Positions 16,723-25,389 are shown, numbered from the stretch's first letter. The stretch is DNA of 64,000 bases from 2-01-FULL-49-17 sp964553025 (GCA_964553025.1 CAZKJF010000018.1:1-64000); one strand, 5' to 3'. Made by a program: numbers and translations. Notes: generated by a model not told the origin, from the letters alone.

Positions 16723-18564
16723 CTAATAGCTGAAATTGATGTGGACTTTGTCGCTGTTTTTAGGAATCGAACGGACCCAGAGCGGCCGGAGGACAACGTT
16801 GGCCGAGGTGATATTCGGCAGGTTTTCTAAGTAATTCTTGATGTCCTGGTCATGTTTGCCCAGGAGTTGGGCAGTCAGTTGGCCGGCGTCGATTTTGGCG
16901 TAAGCCCGGCCGGTAACGGTGACCGTCATAGTAAGCGTTTTGGCAGCCGGATCGTAATGATCATTGCTGTAGGTAACCGTAATTTTGCCGGGTTCGACAT
17001 GAAGGCCGTTCTTGGCGTCCACATAACCGGCGATTAAGGATTGAATATCAGATTCGCGGAAACCGACGGCAGTTACAGTGCCTTTGAGCGTCATGGTGAT
17101 GGTATCGGCGGCTTCATCAACCTCGGCCGAAACGGTGGGCGCGGCAATTTGAATGTCTGATTGGCCGAGCACTTTCAATCCGCTGGCCTGGGATCCAAGT
17201 TCATCCTGAACTTGGGATTTTAGCTGGTCGGTAAGCGTGGCTTTCAAAATGTCGTAATCGCTCTGGGTTACGACATTCGCTTTACCGCTCGTACCGCCTT
17301 TCATGGGAGCGGCGGCCTTACCGTAAATTTTTTGGAATTTGGTCGCATCCCCTTTTTCCTGAAAAGCAGGGATGGTGAACGTGCCGGCGGCGACGTTGTA
17401 ATCAGTGCCGGCTTTGTCCGCGATGATCTGAACGTTAACAGTTCCCGGCGTGGTTGCATTCTTGGCCGCCGGCACGTTCACATTCGTTAAAGTGCGGAAT
17501 ACGTGGCCGTCAGAAGAAGTAAAGCGCGTTGTTGCAATCAATGATTGGGCGGCGTTGGTTTCATTATATATCGTAATCGTGCCTCGTGCTTTCTGAGCTA
17601 CGTCTTTTTGGCCGGTCGTGGCGGCGCTTTGGGAAACTTCTTTTTGAACCGTGAAAATCTGGCCCGGGATTTTCATGCCCGCGGCGTCAACCGTAGCGAT
17701 ATTCTCGCCGGCGGCGACATTCAAAGCCAAATTAATCGGTGTGCTTTGGGGCTCGACGGTGACTTGGGCGCTGCCGGTAGTCATATAGAGTACGCCGGCG
17801 GCGGCGGCGAGCAGGGCGACGGCAAACGTCGCAATCAGGCGCGTACGCATGCGGCGCCCGGACTTGGGCGGGACGCTTGCGGGCGCAATCCTGGTTTTCA
17901 GGCCGGCTTTCTTGGCGACGAATTCAGGCCGCCACATGCTTTCAACGGCATCTTCATCGATACCGCGTTCAGCGGCGGGAATGTGGTGAACTTCGAGATT
18001 TTGCTGTTTCTCCCGGGTTGCGGAAATCTTAACCGGCTTCTGGTCTTCAATATCGTCAGTATCAATAATTTCCTCCATCCGTCGGGCAACAGCAGGAACC
18101 GTTTCGGCTTCGCCCTCGTCAATGTCTTCTTTGGGAGTTTCTTCTATTTCGGGTTCAGATTGATCTTCGGCAACTTCTTGTTCATCGGCTGGATCCTCCT
18201 CTGTTTCTTCAACTGCGATTTCATGCTTGGCCGGCGCAACTTGGTAGAATTCTTCAATCTGATTGACGACGTTTACGGAGTTGGATTTTTTGCGGCTGGA
18301 TGATGCGGGCCGGGACAGTAAAACGTCAAATCCGTATTGTTTGGCGATTTCATTAACGTCAGGATTCGAACACAGAAAAGAAACCGTCTTTTTGATGGAA
18401 TTGGCTTCTTCTCGGAGCGTAGCGAAGTGAGCTTCTTTTTGGAATGCTTTGGAACGTTTGGGCAGGACGAAGATTACTTCAGCAGCCGGCGTAGACTTGA
18501 AGATATCAAGGATTTCGCTAAAGGAGTCGTCCTTTAAAACATTGATAATCTTTGTAGAAGCCAT
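16723..18564 (-). CDS. Baseplate-J-like single-pass membrane protein
   Basis: The 613-aa protein has a cytoplasmic alpha/beta domain (residues 1 to about 95), a long acidic disordered region (about 115-200), a basic stretch and one membrane helix (LIATFAVALLAAAAGVLYM, about 243-262). The extracytoplasmic half shows the beta-rich pattern of baseplate-J/gp47-like proteins (KARGTITIYNETNAAQSLIATTRF, GTVNVQIIADKAGTDYNV, TVTVTGRAYAKID). Such proteins recur in CPR genomes without phage context; their function is unknown. There is no phage gene nearby, so a true baseplate role is unlikely. It is monocistronic with a TAGAAT -10 (18576-18581). Confidence 0.75.
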   Translation of the reverse strand: MASTKIINVLKDDSFSEILDIFKSTPAAEVIFVLPKRSKAFQKEAHFATLREEANSIKKTVSFLCSNPDVNEIAKQYGFDVLLSRPASSSRKKSNSVNVVNQIEEFYQVAPAKHEIAVEETEEDPADEQEVAEDQSEPEIEETPKEDIDEGEAETVPAVARRMEEIIDTDDIEDQKPVKISATREKQQNLEVHHIPAAERGIDEDAVESMWRPEFVAKKAGLKTRIAPASVPPKSGRRMRTRLIATFAVALLAAAAGVLYMTTGSAQVTVEPQSTPINLALNVAAGENIATVDAAGMKIPGQIFTVQKEVSQSAATTGQKDVAQKARGTITIYNETNAAQSLIATTRFTSSDGHVFRTLTNVNVPAAKNATTPGTVNVQIIADKAGTDYNVAAGTFTIPAFQEKGDATKFQKIYGKAAAPMKGGTSGKANVVTQSDYDILKATLTDQLKSQVQDELGSQASGLKVLGQSDIQIAAPTVSAEVDEAADTITMTLKGTVTAVGFRESDIQSLIAGYVDAKNGLHVEPGKITVTYSNDHYDPAAKTLTMTVTVTGRAYAKIDAGQLTAQLLGKHDQDIKNYLENLPNITSANVVLRPLWVRSIPKNSDKVHINFSY

Positions 18565-18608
18565 GTATATAAGTTATTCTAACAGGTTTTTCAATTATAG
18601 CGCAAGAT

Positions 18609-19553
18609 TCAATTATTTGCCAAGACGGCCAGGGCCTGGCTGGCGTTTTTGGTCAGCATCAGCTGATCTCGCAATTCTTTGGCTTGGGGCCAGCCGGCGA
18701 TGTATACCTTATAGAATCGCTTCAGAACGTCGTAATGCTTCTGTTCGCCCCAGAGTTCCATGAAGAGTTCAACGTGGCGACGGCACAATTTGATGCGTTC
18801 GAAAGGAGTTTTGGAGGCGGGATCGACGGTCGGATCAAACAGCCACGGATTGCGGAATATCGCCCGTCCGACCATGATGCCGTCTAGGCCATGCTGATTA
18901 GCCTTCTCGATACCCTCTCGATGCGAAGCAACGTCGCCGTTAGCGACAACAGTGGTATCATATGATTTGGCCAGGCGAGCAATCTCACCTGCTAGCTCCC
19001 AATGGGCCGGGACTTTTGACATTTCTTTCATAGTCCGGAGATGAACGATCAGCGCCGCGGCGCCCGCGGCGAGGATGTTTTCAAGCCATCTCATATCCGG
19101 TTCATTGAAGCCGAGCCGGGTTTTGAGGGAAACCGGCAGGCCGCCGGCGCCGCGTTTCGCAGCTTCAATAATCTCCCGCGCCAATTCCGGCGTTTTGCAG
19201 AGTGCGATTCCCGCTCCTTGTTTAATAACTTTGCGATCAGGGCAGCCCATATTGATATCGATGCCGTCAAATCCCAAATCCTTAATGAGCCGCGCGGATT
19301 CAAAGAAGTGCTCCGGATTATTGCCGAATATTTGGGCGACAATCGGCCGTTCATTTTCTCGAAAAGCAAAATGCGGCAGCAATTTTGACTGGCCCCTTTC
19401 CGAGCATAAACCCGCCGCCGATACGAATTCGGTATAAAAAACATCCGGCCGGCCGCACTCGGCCACGATCTGCCGGAAGGCCATATCCGTCACATCAGCC
19501 ATCGGCGCCAGTGCGAAAAACGGCTTTTTAAGTTCCTGCCAGAAGTTTGCCAT
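18609..19553 (-). CDS. dus: tRNA-dihydrouridine synthase
   Basis: This flavoenzyme reduces uridine to dihydrouridine in the tRNA D-loop using NAD(P)H. The 314-aa protein has the TIM-barrel start FFALAPMADVTDMAFRQIV, the IDINMGCPDRKVIKQGAG motif with the catalytic Cys, LKTRLGF, and the FMN-phosphate motif VVANGDVASHREG, then DGIMVGRAIFRNPW. Two bases separate it from the upstream alaS, so the two form an operon. Subfamily (DusA/B/C) cannot be fixed. Confidence 0.93.
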   Translation of the reverse strand: MANFWQELKKPFFALAPMADVTDMAFRQIVAECGRPDVFYTEFVSAAGLCSERGQSKLLPHFAFRENERPIVAQIFGNNPEHFFESARLIKDLGFDGIDINMGCPDRKVIKQGAGIALCKTPELAREIIEAAKRGAGGLPVSLKTRLGFNEPDMRWLENILAAGAAALIVHLRTMKEMSKVPAHWELAGEIARLAKSYDTTVVANGDVASHREGIEKANQHGLDGIMVGRAIFRNPWLFDPTVDPASKTPFERIKLCRRHVELFMELWGEQKHYDVLKRFYKVYIAGWPQAKELRDQLMLTKNASQALAVLANN

Positions 19554-19555
19554 AG

Positions 19556-21250
19556 TTAATTCACCACCGCGCGGATGCGGCGGATGCCGGCGGAGACGGC
19601 TTCTTCTTTTTTGATGGTGAAAATGCCGATTTCGCCGGTACGGGAGACATGCGGTCCGCCGCAGAGTTCCTTGGAATATTCGCCGATTGAGTAGACCGTC
19701 ACCCGTTCCGGATATTTTTGCTTGAAAAATGCCAAAGCTCCCGATCGAAGGGCCTCATCCGAGCTCATTTCCCTCTTGGTAACGGGGACATCTTTGATGA
19801 TCAGGTCATTTACCCATCCTTGAACAGCCAGCAATTCTTGATCAGTTAATTTTCGGGAAAAATTAAAATCAAATCGTAGCCGTTCAGCCGTGATATCGGA
19901 TCCGTTTTGGCGAACTTCCGGGCCAAGAACAGCGCGAAGTGCTGCCTGAAGGAGATGGGTGGCGGTGTGGAGGCGGGTTTTGACGGCCATTTCAGCCGCG
20001 TCGGTGGCGGTCAGATCGCCTTCTTTTATAATGCCATGGCCGCCGAATTTCTTTTCGGCACCGGCGCGGGAAATATCCTGATGGCGCTTGCGTTCAGCCT
20101 CGAATCCCTCGCGAGTCACGCCTTCGGCTTTGGCGCCGGCGACTTCTTTGATTACTTCAAACGGCAATCCGAAACTTTCATAGAGCCGAAAAGCCGATGC
20201 ATCGTCCAAGCCGGAAGATTTTTCGAGCTCCTTGATGCCGCGTTCAAGCGTGCGGGAAAACTTTTCGATTTCCCCCATGACCGTATCGGCTATTTTTGTA
20301 TCATCAGCTTCATTGAAGCCATATTCTTTCGCAATTGATTCGAGGATTTTATAGATGTCGATTTTCAAGCCTTTTTCGTAATATAGTTTTTGGTACACGG
20401 CAATCCGCCGGATTAGGCGCCGCAAGACATACCCCTGGTCTTTATTGTTCGGAGTGGCGCCGTCATGGATAAGATGAGCGATGGCCCGAGAGTGGTCGGC
20501 AATGACTCGTTTTATTTTTTGCTCTAATTCGGCCGGTAATTGATCGAAGATGTAATCAAAAAGATCGGTTTCGAAGATATTTTGCTTCTTTTGAACGACC
20601 ATGGCCAGGCGTTCCAGGCCCATCCCTGTATCAATGCCCTTGGTTTGCAAGGGCTTATATTGTCCGCCCGCGGTTTTATAGAATTCATTGAATACAATGT
20701 TCCAAACTTCAAGACCGTTCACATAAATCTCAGTCGTCGGCCCGCAGGGACCTTCTTCGCCTGTAGGGCCCCAGAAGTTATCCGCGCGGCCGGAGTAGAC
20801 GATTTTGAGATTCGGATCAATGGATTGCCAGATTGATTCCGATTCAGCGTCCATCGGGACGGTTTCGTCGCCCGCAAACACAGAGACAGAGTCGATCGCC
20901 AGACCCATTTCTTTGGTGATGAATTCATGTGCATAGGAAATAGCTTCTTTTTTCCAATAGCCGCCGAAAGAAAAATTGCCGAGCATTTCGAAAAACGTCA
21001 AATGCGAGCCGTCGCCAACTTCGTCGATATCGGAAGTTCGGAGGCATTTCTGGATCGAAACCGTATTCAAAGACTCGAAATCTTTCTCTGGATCGGCGCT
21101 GCCGGTGTAGTAGGGCTTGAACTGCTGCATGCCGGCGGTCGTGAACAGAACCGAGGGATCGGTCGGCAGGAGAGATGAAGACGGCACGGCAGCATGGCCT
21201 TTGCTTCGGAAGAATTCGAGGAACTTAGTCCGGATATCCTGATGAGTCAT
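19556..21250 (-). CDS. alaS: Alanyl-tRNA synthetase without C-terminal module
   Basis: AlaRS charges tRNA-Ala. The 564-aa protein contains the class II catalytic domain (LFTTAGMQQFKPYYTG, TFFEMLGNFSFGGYWK, DTGMGLERLAM), the helical tRNA-recognition domain and the editing domain with HTATH (zinc site) and CGGPHVSRTGEIG. It stops at GIRRIRAVVN, just after the editing core, so the DHHA1/C-Ala region of the usual 850-880-aa enzyme is missing. The stop is followed by dus after two bases, arguing against a recent frameshift. AAGGA lies two bases before the ATG. The short enzyme is expected to be monomeric; that is inference. Confidence 0.93.
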   Translation of the reverse strand: MTHQDIRTKFLEFFRSKGHAAVPSSSLLPTDPSVLFTTAGMQQFKPYYTGSADPEKDFESLNTVSIQKCLRTSDIDEVGDGSHLTFFEMLGNFSFGGYWKKEAISYAHEFITKEMGLAIDSVSVFAGDETVPMDAESESIWQSIDPNLKIVYSGRADNFWGPTGEEGPCGPTTEIYVNGLEVWNIVFNEFYKTAGGQYKPLQTKGIDTGMGLERLAMVVQKKQNIFETDLFDYIFDQLPAELEQKIKRVIADHSRAIAHLIHDGATPNNKDQGYVLRRLIRRIAVYQKLYYEKGLKIDIYKILESIAKEYGFNEADDTKIADTVMGEIEKFSRTLERGIKELEKSSGLDDASAFRLYESFGLPFEVIKEVAGAKAEGVTREGFEAERKRHQDISRAGAEKKFGGHGIIKEGDLTATDAAEMAVKTRLHTATHLLQAALRAVLGPEVRQNGSDITAERLRFDFNFSRKLTDQELLAVQGWVNDLIIKDVPVTKREMSSDEALRSGALAFFKQKYPERVTVYSIGEYSKELCGGPHVSRTGEIGIFTIKKEEAVSAGIRRIRAVVN

Positions 21251-21292
21251 GATCCTTGTAATCTATCAAAATAAGGGCTTTTAGACAATACA

Positions 21293-21317
21293 AAAGGGCC
21301 TTATGGGAAGGCCCTTT
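21293..21317 (-). terminator. Terminator overlapping the end of the 86-aa orphan
   Basis: A 10-bp stem (21293-21302/21308-21317) with a five-base loop, followed by TTTTG on the minus strand. The last three codons of the orphan are in the 5' arm and its TAA stop (21301-21303) starts in the loop and enters the 3' arm. Confidence 0.75.
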
Positions 21318-21561
21318 GCCGACGGCGAATGCGGCGGGAATCGTGCGGTTCGATGCCGAGTTCAGCCAGGCGTTTGACGGCCCGGGCGTGGAGCGCATCG
21401 GCGCGAGCCGCGCGAGCGTGTGAAGCGCCGCTCGCGGTGAGCGGATGTTCTTCACGCCGGACTTCGGAACGCGGAGCGGATGAAGCCGGTGCGGCGGGTT
21501 CGGAAGGAAAGATTTTGCGCGTGAGAGTTTTGATCCGCGCCAGAATTTTTTTCTTCGGCAT
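21301..21561 (-). CDS. Small Arg-rich orphan protein, 86 aa
   Basis: I do not recognise it. The product begins MPKKKILARIKTLTRKIF, has an Ala/Pro/Ser middle and a strongly basic, helical C-terminal half (ARAVKRLAELGIEPHDSRR). It has no Cys and no membrane segment. A nucleic-acid-binding role would fit the charge but is a guess. Support as a gene comes from its own promoter (TTGCAT-17-TAAAAT, 15 bases before the ATG) and its own terminator, whose hairpin contains the stop codon. High GC allows long shadow frames here, so confidence is moderate. Confidence 0.55.
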   Translation of the reverse strand: MPKKKILARIKTLTRKIFPSEPAAPASSAPRSEVRREEHPLTASGASHARAARADALHARAVKRLAELGIEPHDSRRIRRRQRAFP

Positions 21562-21576
21562 AAGGTTCTGATTTTT

Positions 21577-21605
21577 ATTTTAAGTTCAAAGAAAATCTCA
21601 TGCAA
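21577..21605 (-). promoter_or_regulatory. Promoter of the 86-aa orphan
   Basis: Minus-strand TTGCAT (21600-21605), 17-base spacer, TAAAAT (21577-21582). Confidence 0.65.
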
Positions 21606-21627
21606 CAAAAATCTGCGGATAACTTCA

Positions 21628-21658
21628 AAAAAAAATCGCCGCGGCGAATGCCGCGGCG
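21628..21658 (-). terminator. Terminator of the 123-aa orphan
   Basis: Nine-base GC stem (21637-21645/21650-21658), four-base loop, followed on the minus strand by a run of about nine T. It lies three bases after the stop of the 123-aa gene. Confidence 0.9.
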
Positions 21659-21661
21659 GAC

Positions 21662-22033
21662 TCAACCGTTCGAAAGATCAGGCTGGTCGAAAAATTTTTG
21701 AATGAGATCGGGACGGATGCCGTAGAGCAATCCTTGAATCCAGGATCGGTCTCGATACGATAAGCCGGCGTTATTGATAAATCTGATGGCGTCGGCCACC
21801 CATAATTCCCGATAGAAGTAAACGATCGTTTCTTGTTCGTCGACTCTGGGAAGCCAACTTACCCCCATCAGCGCAGCCTCCGCGTTGATCTCTTTGAGCG
21901 TCTCATCAAGGCCATGCGGCACTCCGATATCGGCGAGCGGCTTAATGCCTCGGCTGACGGCCCAGATCGCTATCGAAGCTTGTCCGGCAAGGTACGAAGT
22001 TGCGTTTATCGGCCTGAACTGACCTGTCTCCAT
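21662..22033 (-). CDS. Small orphan protein of unknown function, 123 aa
   Basis: I do not recognise this soluble-looking protein (METGQFRPINATSYLAGQ; later ETIVYFYRELWVADAIRF). It is mixed alpha/beta with no signal peptide and no Cys. It has a TTGCGG-17-TATACT promoter overlapping the 3' end of the UvrD gene and a strong terminator, so it is transcribed alone. Thirteen bases separate the -10 and the ATG. Confidence 0.65.
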   Translation of the reverse strand: METGQFRPINATSYLAGQASIAIWAVSRGIKPLADIGVPHGLDETLKEINAEAALMGVSWLPRVDEQETIVYFYRELWVADAIRFINNAGLSYRDRSWIQGLLYGIRPDLIQKFFDQPDLSNG

Positions 22034-22046
22034 GCGTGCTGAGGCG

Positions 22047-22075
22047 AGTATAGCAACCTACATCAGCCGCCGCAA
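22047..22075 (-). promoter_or_regulatory. Promoter of the 123-aa orphan
   Basis: Minus-strand TTGCGG (22070-22075), 17-base spacer, TATACT (22047-22052). The -35 is inside the last codons of the UvrD gene. Confidence 0.65.
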
Positions 22076-24937
22076 GGCGCAGAATTCGCAGTCTTTATCG
22101 TCGCATGAACTGTCGAGAAGTTTTCCGGATTTAACAGTGTCGATAAGGAGTTGGACTTCTTTTTTTAGAATTTCAATGTCCGATGTTTCGATAGGAAGGG
22201 AAACAATCGGGCAACGCCCCTTGGCATCCGGTTTGATAAATACGAGCGCCGGTTCAATCGTTTTTTTGGCGGCGCGGGGATCACCGAGTACTAATAGCTT
22301 ATAGAACACTAACTGTCGGAAATAATTGCCATCATCGGTTTGGGTCTGGCCTTTGATTGCATTCACGCTCATTGCTTCGCGGGTCTTATAATCATAGATG
22401 CTTACTAAAGTACTCGATTCGATAACAGCATCAAGTTTGCCGTGTAAAAGCAACTCTCCGAACATGGTTTCTCGGCGTGTTTCAGTCGCGATAGCGCCAG
22501 ATTGTCGTACATGGGCGGCTAATGCGGCTGCGACGATTGGCGCATCTTCTAATAAAGCTTCCAATGCAGGAGCTTTTTCGAAAGATGGCAGCAGCGAAGT
22601 TGAAAAATATTCTTTCACCACACGGCTGATGGTTTCGCCTATCGTGTCTTTGGTTTTATGGGGAAGATGCCACACTGCGGCCATGGCTTCGTGCATGGCA
22701 TTGCCTTTTTCGGTATTGAGGGTAGGAGCTTCGGGCAATCGGAGAATACTTTTGTAAAAAAACTTGGACGGGCAATCGCAAAAGTGATTCAATGCGGTGA
22801 CTGAAAGTCCATTTTCATAGAGTACTTTCTTGGCCAGTTCGGCTGCTTCAGCGCGGCGTTTTGATGCGCGATTCATGCCATGCGGCACCGTCTGTTTCAT
22901 TGACGCGGGAAGATCGGTTCGGGAAATTTTAGTCTGATCAAGTTCAGAAATAAATCGCAGCGGCGTGAGCTGACGGCTGGCATCTTCCAATGGAGAAATA
23001 ATTATCAAGCGTGATCGGGCGCGAGTCAGCGCGACGTAAAATAATCGCCGTTCATCAAGAATATTTTCGCCCTCATCGGCCTGACGCGGCAATACAAAAT
23101 ATTCTCCCCGCGCTCGGGGCAGCCAGGATTCTTCGACGGCGTACGGCAAAAAAACGTTATCAAACTCCAATCCTTTGGAACCGTGAGCTGTCATGACTCG
23201 GATCGGCGCCGCCGCGGCGCCGATCGAGATCTTGATGGTTCGGCTTCCCGCCGATGTTTGATACTCCAGCAATGACCGTATCAATTCAAGCGGATTATCA
23301 GGATTTGCCAGCGCAAGCTCGCCCGCAAGCGATATAATGCCGCGCCAGATTTGAGCTGCAACCGGATCGTGCTGCGCAATGCGAGTAAGGCCGGATTCGT
23401 CGCCGGCCATAATAAGATAAGCTACAGCGCCGGAATGATTTAATTCTTTGCGCAATGCCGCAACGGCTGGAATTTCCTTTTCAACATCTGCCACGAGTCC
23501 GGCTCGGAGAGATTTCACGAGTCGAATCTGTTCATCAATTGCAAAGTCCCATAACCCGCCTCCAATGCATTGCGCAAGCGACTCGACATGAGCGGGATTT
23601 GCCAGAAAATCAATCAGAGCAAAGAAAAGCCTGCCAAACGGATCAGCAAATATATCGCTCCCTCGTTCGGCGTATGCCGGTATCTCGTACTGATCAAGCA
23701 ATGATAAAACTCTTTGCAGATCGCTATTCCGGCGGGTGATGATCGCAGTCGTTTGCTTCGGATGATTATGAAGGATCGTCTGGAGCTGGGCGGCAAGATA
23801 TTCATCTGCTGCCAGGTTATTCCCAGCTACCACGACATCGACGGATTCAGTATCTTTTCGATCTGCTTCTAGGCGGATTCGAAGTTCTCTGTATTCATCC
23901 GGCGCATAATTATGTTCAATCATTGCGAAACTGGCATCAAGAATATTCTGGTGAGAGCGATAATTTTTCTTTAATCGAATGAGTTCCATTCCCTGCCATT
24001 TTTTTTGGAAACTCATAAAGTTTTCAACTGATGCACCTTGAAAGCGATAGATTGCTTGCTTTTCATCCCCCACCACAAATAAATTCGGACTATCAAAAAA
24101 TTCCGCAATTAAACGAATAAGCAGATTTTGAGCATCATTGGTGTCTTGGTGTTCATCGATGAGAATATATTGGAATTTTTCTTGCAATAAGCGCAACAAT
24201 AACTCATCCTGTCGGATTTTTGCAATTACTTCGATGATTAAATCATCGAAGTCGATTTTTCTCTGTTCGCGTTTTGCCGTCTCGTATCGGTCGTATATTT
24301 CAGAAAAAAGTATCGTCCGTTCGCATTTTTCAATGCGTTTGAGACCCTCCGCTTTTACCTTGCCCTTTGTTGGGCCACGGGTAGATTTCCATTCATCAGC
24401 CGTTTGAATGCGCTTGATTTCATCATATGCGAATGATCGAACTATTTCAGGGGTCCAGGCTTCAGACTTACAGTCGCCGATTGCCCCGATAATCTTAGGA
24501 ACGAACAAATCGGGATCTCCGGCAGGGCGCAGATTGTAAAATTGCTTATCTTTTAAAATCTCACGTATGATTGTTTCGGCTTGGATTTCAGTTAGTTGTT
24601 CGGCTCGGGCGATATGAGGGAAATGATCATCAAATTCGCTGATGATCGATCTCGCAAAACCGTGATAGGTGTGTAGGCGGACACGATCAGCTGGCCCACC
24701 CATGATGAGCCGTAAGCGGCGGCGCATTTCTTTAGCGCCGGCTTCGGTGAACGTAAGTGCCAGAATATTCTCCGGCTCGGCTTGAGTTTTACGGAGAATG
24801 TTGGCGATTCGAAGGGTAAGAATCTGGGTTTTGCCGGTGCCCGGCCCCGCCACGACCATCACCGGGCCTTCCACTGCATCCACAGCTTTCTTCTGCTCCG
24901 GGTTCAGCTGGTTGTAGTACATTTCAAAGTCGGCCAT
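22058..24937 (-). CDS. uvrD: UvrD/PcrA-type helicase fused to a Fe-S PD-(D/E)XK nuclease domain
   Basis: The 959-aa protein has the superfamily 1 motifs: Walker A AGPGTGKTQ (30-38), LTFTEAGAKEM, DEHQDTN (motif II, about 266-272), GDEKQAIYRFQGA, LKKNYRSH, VMTAHGSKGLEFD and YVALTRAR. The last 250 residues are a RecB-like nuclease with a GKLDAV and YDYKT core. One Cys before it (HFCDCPSKFFYK) and three at the C-terminus (CDDKDCEFC) are spaced like the 4Fe-4S staple of AddB/Cas4 nucleases. Such fusions act in DNA break processing. It is a single gene with a TACACT -10 eight bases before the ATG. Confidence 0.92.
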   Translation of the reverse strand: MADFEMYYNQLNPEQKKAVDAVEGPVMVVAGPGTGKTQILTLRIANILRKTQAEPENILALTFTEAGAKEMRRRLRLIMGGPADRVRLHTYHGFARSIISEFDDHFPHIARAEQLTEIQAETIIREILKDKQFYNLRPAGDPDLFVPKIIGAIGDCKSEAWTPEIVRSFAYDEIKRIQTADEWKSTRGPTKGKVKAEGLKRIEKCERTILFSEIYDRYETAKREQRKIDFDDLIIEVIAKIRQDELLLRLLQEKFQYILIDEHQDTNDAQNLLIRLIAEFFDSPNLFVVGDEKQAIYRFQGASVENFMSFQKKWQGMELIRLKKNYRSHQNILDASFAMIEHNYAPDEYRELRIRLEADRKDTESVDVVVAGNNLAADEYLAAQLQTILHNHPKQTTAIITRRNSDLQRVLSLLDQYEIPAYAERGSDIFADPFGRLFFALIDFLANPAHVESLAQCIGGGLWDFAIDEQIRLVKSLRAGLVADVEKEIPAVAALRKELNHSGAVAYLIMAGDESGLTRIAQHDPVAAQIWRGIISLAGELALANPDNPLELIRSLLEYQTSAGSRTIKISIGAAAAPIRVMTAHGSKGLEFDNVFLPYAVEESWLPRARGEYFVLPRQADEGENILDERRLFYVALTRARSRLIIISPLEDASRQLTPLRFISELDQTKISRTDLPASMKQTVPHGMNRASKRRAEAAELAKKVLYENGLSVTALNHFCDCPSKFFYKSILRLPEAPTLNTEKGNAMHEAMAAVWHLPHKTKDTIGETISRVVKEYFSTSLLPSFEKAPALEALLEDAPIVAAALAAHVRQSGAIATETRRETMFGELLLHGKLDAVIESSTLVSIYDYKTREAMSVNAIKGQTQTDDGNYFRQLVFYKLLVLGDPRAAKKTIEPALVFIKPDAKGRCPIVSLPIETSDIEILKKEVQLLIDTVKSGKLLDSSCDDKDCEFCALRRLM

Positions 24938-24983
24938 ATGAACTCAGTGTACTGATTTCCGCTGAATTCCGCCAGAAGCGAAA

Positions 24984-25002
24984 GACCGCCCTTCGGGCGG
25001 TC
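24984..25002 (-). terminator. Terminator of the 90-aa Cys-rich orphan
   Basis: Seven-base stem (24984-24990/24996-25002) with a tetraloop-like CTTCG, followed by TTTC on the minus strand, 25 bases after the stop of the 90-aa gene. The T-run is short. Confidence 0.6.
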
Positions 25003-25027
25003 GAAATAATCGGGTCAGGCATTGAAT

Positions 25028-25300
25028 TCAGGCAGCTTCCTTCAGAAGTCTTTTGGCCGACTCTATGCTCATCTTATGGCAAGCGACAAGATGATCTTTC
25101 ATCCGGCCCGCCAGAATGGCGCGACCGCAGCAGCGGCATAGTCCATCACAACACGGCATCGCGTGGACAATGTCTCGATCTTCGGGGGGCTCAAAAATAT
25201 GGATCGGCGCCGACATGAAACGATCATACGGGCCGCCTTTTCGAATGACTCGGTCATGGCAATCGCAATAGCATTCGTGAGCGCAGGTTACATGACTCAT
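25028..25300 (-). CDS. Cys-rich orphan protein with zinc-finger-like pattern, 90 aa
   Basis: I do not recognise the family. There are two Cys/His clusters: CAHECYCDCHD (residues 6-16) and CCDGLCRCCGR (about 50-60) followed by HLVACHKMS, which looks like a C2H2-like finger (CRCC-x12-H-x4-CH). No membrane segment is present. It has a near-consensus promoter, its own terminator and the AGTTCTTT-ATG leader shared with the 147-aa Cys-rich protein. Metal binding is inferred from spacing only; nucleic-acid or protein binding is possible. Confidence 0.72.
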   Translation of the reverse strand: MSHVTCAHECYCDCHDRVIRKGGPYDRFMSAPIHIFEPPEDRDIVHAMPCCDGLCRCCGRAILAGRMKDHLVACHKMSIESAKRLLKEAA

Positions 25301-25314
25301 AAAGAACTCTCGTT

Positions 25315-25342
25315 AGTATATTCCTCGGCCCGCGAATGTCAA
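25315..25342 (-). promoter_or_regulatory. Promoter of the 90-aa Cys-rich orphan
   Basis: Minus-strand TTGACA (25337-25342, consensus), 16-base spacer, TATACT (25315-25320). Fourteen bases separate the -10 from the ATG. Confidence 0.8.
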
Positions 25343-25360
25343 AAATATTGGCATCAAAAC

Positions 25361-25389
25361 TTGCTGATTATCGGAATATAACGTATAAT
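25361..25389 (+). promoter_or_regulatory. Promoter of obgE, near-leaderless
   Basis: TTGCTG (25361-25366), 17-base spacer, TATAAT (25384-25389). The ATG is at 25399, so the leader is predicted to be about three bases. The site is back to back with the promoter of the 90-aa orphan. Confidence 0.8.

Noticed and set aside
16723..18564. Remnant prophage indicated by the baseplate-J-like gene
   Set aside because: No other phage gene, integrase or composition change is near it, and it has a membrane helix that phage baseplate J proteins lack.
21329..21571. Plus-strand Arg/Ala-rich frame opposite the 86-aa orphan
   Set aside because: The minus-strand frame has a promoter, a terminator and a Lys-rich natural start; the plus-strand frame has none of these.
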